Shown one piece after another: positions 46,260 to 54,151 of a stretch of 64,000 nt of DNA. A model generated the notes under the pieces. The model was not told where the DNA came from. It saw only the letters and a program-made list of their open reading frames with translations, and did no database searches. The stretch's first letter is position 1; every line of letters begins with the position of its first letter. Origin of the DNA: Tolypothrix sp. PCC 7712 (lineage in GTDB: Bacteria > Cyanobacteriota > Cyanobacteriia > Cyanobacteriales > Nostocaceae). Location: positions 4,588,001 through 4,652,000 of the forward strand of contig NZ_CP063785.1 in NCBI RefSeq assembly GCF_025860405.1. Direction: 5' to 3'. The translations under genes were made by a program, and so were the position numbers.

Positions 46260-46699
46260 TATTTTAAATTCTGTAAATAGACAGATGAGCCAAATTCTAT
46301 ATGCACTAAGTTTAACAAGTGCCGCCTTGAGTTAGGCTAATTCCAAAAAAATACAACTACCAAACGGTATATATTTCTTTAACTATTACATCAGCTAACT
46401 GCTGTGTTAGCTTGCTCAATAACTAATGCTCTGCAATGAATATGTATATTATTTATCTCTATACTCTTAAAATTAATCAAACGCTCAAATACCTTGTTGC
46501 TTGATATATCTTTCTTTAATAAGCCTGGTCACACCATAATTAACTGATTGAATCTGACTATATACATAGATGTAAAACAATACTGAGCCAAGAGAATATC
46601 TATAAAATTTAAGTAATTCAATTGAAAATTTAAATCTATAGACAGATAAATTTACTGATAAATCATGTTATATTGAGCAGACTTAGAGTAAGTCAGCCT
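46260..46699. other. AT-rich spacer before the first riboswitch
   Basis: No gene is recognised. It should contain the promoter of the riboswitch-controlled transporter operon; the AT-rich stretch 46600-46680 is the likely place, but no single promoter stands out. Confidence 0.4.
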
Positions 46700-46840
46700 A
46701 ATCTAGTGTATTACAGTATGTGACACTAGAGCGGAGGAACCAATTTTATGGGGCGTATCTCCTACAGGAGAGGGGCATCTCTCAGCCCTAGCCCGTCAGC
46801 TAACTTCGTAGGCAATGAGAGGAGACTGAAGAGAAAACAT
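46700..46840 (+). ncRNA. c-di-AMP riboswitch (ydaO/yuaA type), copy 1
   Basis: The conserved core is present: GCGGAGGAACCAA, then GGGGCG, then CCCTAGCCCGTCAGCTAAC followed by TTCGTAGGC and a closing GAGAGGAG. An upstream CTAGTGT...ACACTAG stem completes the fold. These are hallmark blocks of the ydaO riboswitch, which usually turns genes off when c-di-AMP is high. It lies about 80 bp before the ABC permease start. No clear terminator was seen, so control may be translational or through an unrecognised hairpin. Confidence 0.9.
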
Positions 46841-46918
46841 TTTTGTAATCTCATCAGTGTCCAAGGCTGGTACTGCTCGGATTATTGTACCCGTGCTTAC
46901 ATTGTGTTGAGGTTGTAA

Positions 46919-47770
46919 ATGCTATTGCAACTAAATTTAGCTGCGATTTTTGCTGTAGCTGGACAAGTCGCTTGGAAAAAAGCTAAACCTGTCCTGGTTA
47001 AAGATGTTGTCATCCTCCCAGCTTTAGGATTTTTAGGAATCATCGTACTGTGGTGGATTGTCGCATTATTCAATCATGAATTAATGCCTACTCCACCAGA
47101 AGCACTTGTTGCTAATCTGGACTACATTCTCAACCCTTTCTACGAACGAGGGCCAGGTAACTTAGGTGTCGGTTGGTTATTACTCGCCAGCCTACGCAGA
47201 GTATTGCTAGGTTTTCTTTTAGGTGCAATAGTGGCGATTCCCTTGGGATTTTTGATTGGGATGTCCAAATCCGCCATGTTAGCCTTAAATCCCATTATTC
47301 AAATCTTTAAACCAGTATCGCCTTTAGCTTGGCTACCAATTGCTTTAGCTATCTTCAACTTGGCAGATCCTTCAGCAATTTTCGTAATTTTCATCACCTC
47401 CCTATGGCCGACAATTATTAACACCGCCTTAGGAGTTTCTAGCGTTCCCAAAGATTATTTAGATGTCGCCAGAGTATTAGAAATACGCCGTTGGCGACGC
47501 ATTACTAAAATTATTTGGCCTGCCAGCTTACCCTATATTTTTACTGGATTGCGAATTAGTTTAGGTATTGCTTGGCTAGTAATTGTTGCTGTAGAAATGC
47601 TCACCGGCGGTATCGGTATCGGCTTCTTTGTTTGGGATGAATGGAGTCGTTTAAATTTGAGTTCAGTGTTTCTCGCTGTATTTGTCATTGGCTTAACTGG
47701 ATTAATTCTTGATTACGCAGTTGGCAAACTTCAAGAATTAGTAACCCGTCGCCCCACAGTAGCTAAATAA
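46919..47770 (+). CDS. ABC transporter permease, NrtB/CmpB/TauC family
   Basis: A 283-residue inner-membrane permease with about six helices. The cytoplasmic EAA loop is seen in VPKDYLDVARVLEIRRWRRITKIIWPASLPYIF. The sequence is of the nitrate/bicarbonate/taurine importer type (NrtB-like). GAGG lies 6 bp before the ATG. It is first in an operon of permease, binding protein and ATPase behind a c-di-AMP riboswitch, so uptake is probably tied to osmotic or carbon/potassium status. The substrate cannot be told from sequence alone. Confidence 0.88.
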   Translation: MLLQLNLAAIFAVAGQVAWKKAKPVLVKDVVILPALGFLGIIVLWWIVALFNHELMPTPPEALVANLDYILNPFYERGPGNLGVGWLLLASLRRVLLGFLLGAIVAIPLGFLIGMSKSAMLALNPIIQIFKPVSPLAWLPIALAIFNLADPSAIFVIFITSLWPTIINTALGVSSVPKDYLDVARVLEIRRWRRITKIIWPASLPYIFTGLRISLGIAWLVIVAVEMLTGGIGIGFFVWDEWSRLNLSSVFLAVFVIGLTGLILDYAVGKLQELVTRRPTVAK

Positions 47771-47909
47771 TTCACTTTTCTCACGCCAAAACTCTCAAAA
47801 ACTCTGACCTTTGCACCTCTGTCTTGAAAAGTTCAGTCCCCTCCGACTTTTCGCTGCGTCTCTGCGTGAGCATATTTACCCTATTAATGATTCTGCTGGA
47901 GCCACATAA

Positions 47910-49352
47910 ATGGCTAATAATAACTGGACTAGAAGAGAATTTCTCATAGGAATGGGAGCAACAACTGCTGGAATGGCGTTGTCCTCCTGTGCCATCAAAG
48001 GTAATACTGGTGCTAAAGGACTCACCGAAGAAGCTTTAGCCATAAAACCAGTAGTTAGATCCCAAGACTTAGAAAAACCGGATATTACTGTTGGCTACGT
48101 ACCTGTAAATGATTGTGCACCATTTGCGATCGCCTGGAAAAAAGGCTTGTTCCGTAAATATGGTTTAAACGTCAAACTCAACCGCGAAGCTAGTTGGGCA
48201 ACTTCCCGCGATGGCTTAATATTTGGTCGATTGGATGCTGCACCTGTCGTCTCTGGTGCAGTTACCAACGCCAGAATTGGTGCGGAAGGCGCACGCCATG
48301 CCAAATTATGTGCCGCCATGACAATTCACCGCCACGGTAACGCCATGACGATGAACAAAGCCATGTGGGATTTTGGGCTGCGTCCTTGGTATGAATACCA
48401 AGAAAAATATGGCGATGGTGCTTTAGAAGCCTTCGGCAGAGATTTTCGCAATTACTTTGACAACCAACCCCCAGAAAACAAAGTTTGGGCAGTAGTTTTA
48501 AGTTCTGCCATCTACGAATACTTTGTGCGTTACATCTCCGCCGCTGCTGGAGTTGACCCCCTCAAAGAGTTTCGCGTCATCATCGTGCCACCCCCCCAGA
48601 TGGTAACTAACGTGCGGATTGCCGCGATGCAAGCCTACATGGTTGCTGAACCTTGGAATACTAGAGCGATTACAGGTAACGAAGGCGTTGGTTTTACCTT
48701 CGCCCAAGGTAAAGAAGTCTGGTTAGGACACCCAGATCGACTATTGGGAGTGATGCAATCTTTCATCGAAGACTATCCCAAAACCTATCGTTCCTTAGTC
48801 AAGGCGATGATTGAAGCCTGTCAGTATTGCAGCAAACCAGAAAACCGCCAAGAAGTTGCCGAACTAATTACAGATCGCTCCTTCACTGGTGCAAAACCTA
48901 AAAAACCAGGTGCCCTAATTACCAAATTTACAGGGCCAGCAATTTTAGGCAATTACAACTATGGTGGATTTGATGGCAAAGATCGCACCATTCAAGCTGC
49001 TGATAATACTATTTTCTTCGATATTCCTGACAATCTTCCCAAACAGCCCGGAGAACACTCAACATTTTTATGGAGATCCAGAAGTATCTGGTTAATGACA
49101 CAAGCAGCGCGTTGGGGACAAATTAAAGAATTTCCTAAAAATGCTGAACAATTAGCCGAAAAAGGTTGGCGAACCGACCTTTACCGCGAGATAGCTGCAG
49201 AAATGGGTATTGAATGCCCCAAAGATGATTACAAAGTGGAATCAAAAGAAGTATTCATCGATAAAAAAGCTTTTGACCCTAGTGATCCCGTGGGCTATTT
49301 AAATAGTTTTGAAATTAGGGCTAAATCTCCTATGCGTTTTTTCATGTCTTAA
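47910..49352 (+). CDS. ABC transporter substrate-binding lipoprotein, NrtA/CmpA-like
   Basis: A 480-residue solute-binding protein. The N-terminus has a twin-arginine motif (R8-R9, TRREFLIGMG) and a lipobox LSSC with C27, so it is likely exported by Tat and lipid-anchored. The mature part resembles NrtA/CmpA proteins that bind nitrate, nitrite or bicarbonate (DITVGYVPVNDCAPFAIA...). Ligand residues could not be assigned. It is the middle gene of the riboswitch operon. Confidence 0.88.
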   Translation: MANNNWTRREFLIGMGATTAGMALSSCAIKGNTGAKGLTEEALAIKPVVRSQDLEKPDITVGYVPVNDCAPFAIAWKKGLFRKYGLNVKLNREASWATSRDGLIFGRLDAAPVVSGAVTNARIGAEGARHAKLCAAMTIHRHGNAMTMNKAMWDFGLRPWYEYQEKYGDGALEAFGRDFRNYFDNQPPENKVWAVVLSSAIYEYFVRYISAAAGVDPLKEFRVIIVPPPQMVTNVRIAAMQAYMVAEPWNTRAITGNEGVGFTFAQGKEVWLGHPDRLLGVMQSFIEDYPKTYRSLVKAMIEACQYCSKPENRQEVAELITDRSFTGAKPKKPGALITKFTGPAILGNYNYGGFDGKDRTIQAADNTIFFDIPDNLPKQPGEHSTFLWRSRSIWLMTQAARWGQIKEFPKNAEQLAEKGWRTDLYREIAAEMGIECPKDDYKVESKEVFIDKKAFDPSDPVGYLNSFEIRAKSPMRFFMS

Positions 49353-49476
49353 TTTCTCAGTATTGTTCATCAAATAGCTAAATAAAAAATCAAAATACTT
49401 CTTCACCTCTTCTCTGTTCCCTATTTCCCAGTAGCAATATTGACTCACGACTAAATATTTTCCGGAGCATTTGAGC

Positions 49477-50337
49477 ATGAAATCTACCTCAGTACCTATC
49501 AATACTCATAACCAGGTTATGCCCCGCAATGGTTTCCTAGAAATTGAGAATTTAGTCAAGTCTTATCCCACACCAGATAAAGGAAATTTTGTCGTTTTAG
49601 ATGGTGTTAATCTTTCGATTGGTGAAGATGAATATATTTCTGTAATTGGTCACTCTGGTTGTGGAAAATCTACATTGTTAAAAATTGTAGCGGGATTAGA
49701 AAAAGCTACCTCCGGCTCAGTAAGGCTAGATGGCAAAGAAATTCGTCAGCCAGGGGCAGAAAGGATGATGGTATTTCAAAATTATTCGCTTTTACCTTGG
49801 TTAACAGTACGAGAAAATGTGCGTTTAGCAGTAGATGAAGTGTTAAAAAATGCCACTCGTGCTGAGAAAATTAGCATTGTGAACGAACACTTAGCAATGG
49901 TAAACTTAACAGCTGCAGCTGATAAATATCCTGATGAAATTTCAGGAGGAATGAAACAGCGTGTGGGTATTGCTAGAGCTTTAGCAATTCGCCCAAAAAT
50001 GTTGCTGATGGATGAGCCTTTTGGTGCCTTAGATGCGTTAACTAGAGGTAAATTGCAGCGGCAAGTATTGGATATTTGGGAAAATCATCGCCAAGCCGTA
50101 ATGATGATTACTCACGATGTCGATGAGGCGATTTATATGTCAGATCGCATCGTATTAATGACTAATGGCCCGGCGGCGACAATCGGAGAAATATTAGAGG
50201 TGCCTTTTTCCCATCCACGCGTTAGCGAAGCTCTTCCGAAGGAAGCTCGCTCTGCCATGCGAAACTCAAAAGAATATTTTGAACTTCGTAACCACGCCCT
50301 GAATTTTCTTGACCGTTATTTTAGCCAAGACGAATAA
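49477..50337 (+). CDS. ABC transporter ATP-binding protein, NrtD/CmpD-like
   Basis: A 286-residue ATPase with Walker A GHSGCGKST, Q-loop VFQNYSLLPW, signature ISGGMKQRVG, Walker B LLMDEPFGALD and the switch His in MITHDVDEA. It belongs to the NrtD/TauB group. A TTG two codons earlier is in frame, but the ATG at 49477 with GGAG 9 bp upstream is preferred. It closes the three-gene importer operon; no NrtC-type fused regulatory subunit is present. Confidence 0.9.
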   Translation: MKSTSVPINTHNQVMPRNGFLEIENLVKSYPTPDKGNFVVLDGVNLSIGEDEYISVIGHSGCGKSTLLKIVAGLEKATSGSVRLDGKEIRQPGAERMMVFQNYSLLPWLTVRENVRLAVDEVLKNATRAEKISIVNEHLAMVNLTAAADKYPDEISGGMKQRVGIARALAIRPKMLLMDEPFGALDALTRGKLQRQVLDIWENHRQAVMMITHDVDEAIYMSDRIVLMTNGPAATIGEILEVPFSHPRVSEALPKEARSAMRNSKEYFELRNHALNFLDRYFSQDE

Positions 50338-50369
50338 ATTAGATTATCATTCTTAATAGTGGGTAGCCT

Positions 50370-50492
50370 AATTCAAATTCGTCATTTTTTGGATTTGAAG
50401 CGGAGGAACCAATGTTTGGGGCTAATCTTTATGAGAGACACCTTCCAGTCTTAGCCCGTCAGCTAACTCCGTCGGCAGTGGAAGGAACCGCC
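50370..50492 (+). ncRNA. c-di-AMP riboswitch (ydaO/yuaA type), copy 2
   Basis: Same conserved blocks as copy 1: GCGGAGGAACCAA, GGGGC, TTAGCCCGTCAGCTAACTCC, CGGCAGTGGAAGGAACCGCC. A TTCAAAT...ATTTGAA stem leads in. The variable P-stems differ from copy 1, so the two are not recent duplicates. A terminator hairpin follows at once. It lies about 200 bp before the UspA gene. Confidence 0.9.
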
Positions 50493-50508
50493 AAGAACTT
50501 TGGCTTTT
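50490..50508 (+). terminator. Likely riboswitch expression-platform terminator
   Basis: GCCAA and TTGGC pair across GAACT and are followed by TTTT. It overlaps the 3' arm of the second riboswitch, which is what a ligand-controlled terminator would look like. Confidence 0.55.
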
Positions 50509-50551
50509 AGACCAGTTGTTATTGGGGTTTCTTTTACCGATTTTATTTATT

Positions 50552-50582
50552 AGTCATTCGTCATTAGTCATTCGTCATTGGT
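50552..50582. repeat. Heptamer tandem repeat (GTCATTC)n with inverted partner
   Basis: Four GTCATTC/GTCATTA units at 50552-50579 are followed after a short gap by AAATGAC and TAAGGAC units (50596-50622) in inverted sense, giving a possible long imperfect hairpin between the riboswitch and the UspA gene. Confidence 0.75.
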
Positions 50583-50687
50583 AAGAAATTTGAACAAATG
50601 ACTAAGGACTAAGGACAAATGACAAAAGACAAAGTTGGTTACCCTGCTTCTCATTAGTAATTTGTTTTATGGGAGAGAAGTTAAGCT

Positions 50688-51347
50688 GTGAAAATCAAGC
50701 CAATGTTAGTGCGCCTACAAAGCACTATAGGTCGAGACGACTTAATTGAACAAATGGTCTTGTTACCAGAACCTGAAAAAAACTCTTCTATACAAGGTTC
50801 TACTACAAAACCAGTCAACTTAATTGTCGCTTATGATGCATCTCCCAAAAGTCATACTGCATTAGATATTGCCTTTTGGATTGCCCATCAAACGCGCTTG
50901 GCTACAAATACCCAAGTCACAGTTCAAGCTGTCTATGTGGTAGCAGACAAACAAAAGAGTCAATATACAGATATCTCTAGCTTTAGTAGAAATCTCACTC
51001 CTTTAGAGTGTCCTACAAGCAATGTATCTAAATCCGTCACACCCGTTTTAACTCAACCAAAACTAACAGTTATTGCACCAAATTTACAAGAAAAATCCTT
51101 AGCTGTGATCCAACAAGCAGACCAAATTTTATGGCAAGCACGTAGTTTAGCAGAGGAATGGCAAGGTTCCTTTAAATCACATTTGCGGTTTGGTTCAATT
51201 GCTACCGAACTAAAAAAAGTTGTGGAATTAGAAAATGCTGATATTCTATTTATCGGTTGTAGATCTGTCGAGCATCCTATTATTCGGGCATTAGGTTCCG
51301 ATTTCCCCTGTGCTGTTTTAGGTATCCCCAGTGGTATTGAAGATTAA
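50688..51347 (+). CDS. Universal stress protein (UspA) family protein
   Basis: A 219-residue protein with a UspA fold: NLIVAYDASPKSHTALDIA at the first strand and helix, and ADILFIGCRS near the end. The nucleotide loop G-x2-G-x9-G is not clearly present, so ATP binding is uncertain. A linker of about 50 residues is inserted in the middle. A GTG precedes the usual N-terminus. It is the first gene after the second c-di-AMP riboswitch; some Usp proteins bind c-di-AMP, a link I note only as inference. Confidence 0.8.
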   Translation: MKIKPMLVRLQSTIGRDDLIEQMVLLPEPEKNSSIQGSTTKPVNLIVAYDASPKSHTALDIAFWIAHQTRLATNTQVTVQAVYVVADKQKSQYTDISSFSRNLTPLECPTSNVSKSVTPVLTQPKLTVIAPNLQEKSLAVIQQADQILWQARSLAEEWQGSFKSHLRFGSIATELKKVVELENADILFIGCRSVEHPIIRALGSDFPCAVLGIPSGIED

Positions 51348-51525
51348 ACAAGGGCTATAGAGTTCAGTTTCTCTTCATTTAATTTAAGATGTCTCACATT
51401 CCGATTTGATTGCTGAAAAACTCCACATTCCGTCTAATTCGCTTCTTTTTCGTTCCCTTTTCTATTTATTGTGTTCCCAGCCTTTAGGAGTAATTCACAA
51501 ATCAAGTTAGGAATGCTAACTCCAG

Positions 51526-51553
51526 AAGCCACCTATACTTAGGTGGCTTTTTT
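51526..51553 (+). terminator. Strong Rho-independent terminator between uspA-like gene and permease gene
   Basis: AAGCCACCTA and TAGGTGGCTT form a 10-bp stem with a 4-nt loop, followed by TTTTTT. It is only 39 bp before the permease GTG start, so it may be an attenuator rather than a plain operon end. Confidence 0.85.
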
Positions 51554-51591
51554 CATTATTATGCAAATAATTAGACTAGGAGAGGGAAAGC

Positions 51592-52929
51592 GTGGAAAAT
51601 TGGCAAGCAATCCTCAGCATCATTACTTTTATCACTGTCATTGTCTTAATCATGACAGAATGGGTACATCTCACCATTGCTGCATTTTTAGGAGCATTAT
51701 TACTAGTTTTTACCAACGTCATGACTTTACAAGAAGCTGTTGGTTACATCGGTAATAGTCATGGCACACTGGGTTTATTTTTTGGTGTGATGGTACTAGT
51801 AAGAGCATTTGAGCCTACCAAGATATTTGATTACTTAGCTACACAAATGGTGCTATTAGCTAAAGGTGATGGTAAGCGTCTCTTACTAGGAATTGTGGGA
51901 ATTACTACGCCTATTTGTGCAGTTTTACCCAATGCGACAACAGTGATGTTACTAGCGCCTTTAATCCCACCTATGGCGCAAGAAATAGGCATAAATTTTG
52001 TACCTTTATTGATTTTAATGGTATTTGTTGCTAATAGTGCTGGACTACTGACATTGGTGGGCGATCCAGCGACATTTATTGTTGGTGATGCAATTAATAT
52101 TAGTTTTACAGATTATTTGTTGAAACTAAGTTTAGGTGGAGTTATTGCCGTTGCCGCAGTAACAGCTACATTACCATTTTTATTTCGCAAAATTTGGCGG
52201 ACAAAATTAGAAAATCTTGAACAACTACCACATCCAGAAATTAATCATCCACGGGTTCTCGCTGTGGGTACATTAATTATTGCTTTTGTCCTGTTATTTT
52301 TTGTTATTGGCGAATCTCTACCTGTTCCTATTTCCCCTGCTGCTGTTGCTTTATTAGGAGCAGCTTTAGCTTTACTGCTATCTCACCACAGTAAAATTGA
52401 TTCAGTTAACAACATATTACGAGATGTCGATTGGAGCACATTGATATTCTTTATGAGTATCTTTGTGCTGATTGGCGGGCTAGAAAAAACTGGGGTAATC
52501 AATGGTTTATCAGGAATATTAGCAATAGTCTTAGGAAAAAATATTGTCTTAGGTTCGCTAGCTTTAGTATTTTTTGTGGGTATCTTATCTAGCATTGTGC
52601 CTAATATTCCGTTAGTGGTAGCAATGGTACCCTTGCTGAAACAATATCTTGTCAACGTGGGATTAGCACCAGCCGCAGTTTTAGCAGCCGACTTCCAAGG
52701 ACAATTTCCTCCAGAAGTATTACCACTGTTTTACGCCATGATGTTTGGTGCAACCTTGGGCGGTAATGGCACATTAGTGGGAGCATCTTCTAATATCGTC
52801 GCTGCAGGTATTTCTGAGCAGCATGGAAGGCGCATCTCTTTTAAAACTTTTCTACACTACGGGATTCCGGTGATGCTATTACAACTAGTAGCTTCGGCGT
52901 TGTATGTGCTGTTTCGCTTTTTACTCTAG
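51592..52929 (+). CDS. SLC13 / ArsB-NhaD superfamily ion permease
   Basis: A 445-residue membrane protein with about eleven helices. The conserved loops are LPNATTVMLLAPLI and, in the second half, VPNIPLVVAMVPLL and ATLGGNGTLVGASSN, the twin re-entrant motifs of the ion transporter superfamily (citrate/sulfate carriers, ArsB, NhaD Na+/H+ exchangers). The start is GTG with GGAG 9 bp upstream. Ion specificity is not clear. The upstream terminator and c-di-AMP switch suggest osmotic control; Na+/H+ or sulfate are the main candidates. Confidence 0.85.
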   Translation: MENWQAILSIITFITVIVLIMTEWVHLTIAAFLGALLLVFTNVMTLQEAVGYIGNSHGTLGLFFGVMVLVRAFEPTKIFDYLATQMVLLAKGDGKRLLLGIVGITTPICAVLPNATTVMLLAPLIPPMAQEIGINFVPLLILMVFVANSAGLLTLVGDPATFIVGDAINISFTDYLLKLSLGGVIAVAAVTATLPFLFRKIWRTKLENLEQLPHPEINHPRVLAVGTLIIAFVLLFFVIGESLPVPISPAAVALLGAALALLLSHHSKIDSVNNILRDVDWSTLIFFMSIFVLIGGLEKTGVINGLSGILAIVLGKNIVLGSLALVFFVGILSSIVPNIPLVVAMVPLLKQYLVNVGLAPAAVLAADFQGQFPPEVLPLFYAMMFGATLGGNGTLVGASSNIVAAGISEQHGRRISFKTFLHYGIPVMLLQLVASALYVLFRFLL

Positions 52930-53369
52930 TACAGTGTGGAGTAAGTCAAGCACCCATGCTCAAGTATGACAACACTGACGCTCTATTCATTACTAGTGCC
53001 TACCTAACAACTTAATGAAGTTAAATATTTAATTTTTTCTTTGCTTTCTGCAATCATCAATGTCTGTTTCTATGATTGCTTGCGATCGCCAGCTTATTCC
53101 CAGTAATCATGACCTACTCTACATTCTCTAACTACTCATCACATCGCAGTTTGTAGGGTATGACCCCTGATTCAGTAATGGTATCCTTTGATGGGGGTAA
53201 GATTTACTCTCAATAACAATCTCTACTGCAGATAAATTTATATCTGGGGATAGATGCTTTTGCTGATTGTATTCAAAGATTCTACCCAACATAGAGATAT
53301 TTGGGGCGCTAGATCTGGTACAACAACTATAAAGCCCAATTAATTCTACTTTCAAAAAGGATTAAAACC
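52930..53369. other. Intergenic spacer without a recognised gene
   Basis: AT-rich, with one GCGATCGC-like HIP1 near 53083. It must contain the promoter of the following five-gene operon, but none is obvious. A small 75-codon frame on the minus strand has no coding look. Confidence 0.4.
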
Positions 53370-53978
53370 ATGAACCCGCCAGAAGAATATACCAATAGTA
53401 ATTCCCGAGAGCCAGGGCAAGGGGGGTCAATTTCTGACATCAATAAACTACAATCAAATGGGACAAGCCTCGCCGAACTTAACAGCTTAGATAGAGTTAG
53501 GGATATTCTTTTTGGTAACCAGGTAAGGGAAGTTGAAAAAAGATTTACCCGCTTAGAAGACCGTCTGGTTAAAGAATTGAATAATGTCCGAGATGAAACA
53601 AAAAAACGCCTAGATTACTTAGAATCATATATTAAAAAAGAGGTTGATTCTTTAACAGAGCGCTTGAAAAATGAGCAAATAGACAGAGATGCAGGAGCTA
53701 AAGCGCTTGCTGAAGAACAGAAAACCCTCACCATTAATTTAGAAAAAAAGTTTGCCCAATTGGACGAACAAACTAGTAATAGTCAACGAGAACTCCGCGA
53801 ACAAATACTTAACCAAGCCAATAGCTTACAAGATGATATTCGGCAGAAGTATCAAGAAATCCTGACTTTATTAGAAAGAGAATCTCAAGAACTACGGAGA
53901 GATAAAGCAGACCGTTCCAAACTCGCATCTTTGTTTACAGAACTAGCTGTAAGGTTGAACTCTGATATTAAGTCTTAA
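53370..53978 (+). CDS. Coiled-coil protein, first gene of the GTPase operon
   Basis: A 202-residue soluble protein, highly charged and helical from about residue 45 to 195, with heptad-like spacing (EVEKRFTRLEDRLVKELNNV). The first 40 residues are polar and disordered. No enzymatic motif is present. It precedes the OmpA-domain protein by 173 bp on the same strand. A scaffold or polymerising role is a guess from shape and neighbours. AAAGGAT lies upstream of the ATG. Confidence 0.65.
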   Translation: MNPPEEYTNSNSREPGQGGSISDINKLQSNGTSLAELNSLDRVRDILFGNQVREVEKRFTRLEDRLVKELNNVRDETKKRLDYLESYIKKEVDSLTERLKNEQIDRDAGAKALAEEQKTLTINLEKKFAQLDEQTSNSQRELREQILNQANSLQDDIRQKYQEILTLLERESQELRRDKADRSKLASLFTELAVRLNSDIKS

Positions 53979-54151
53979 TTAAATTCGCCAGCTACGCTGA
54001 TTGTATTCTCAATTTGTGCTACAGCACGTAAATTTATAAATTGAAAATTTAAAAGGTCGAAACTGCTTCATGGCAAGCATTACAACAGTTAAATCGCCAC
54101 AGTTAAACGCGCTGAAATTTAGTATTGCTTATATATCAGGAAATTTTAGCA

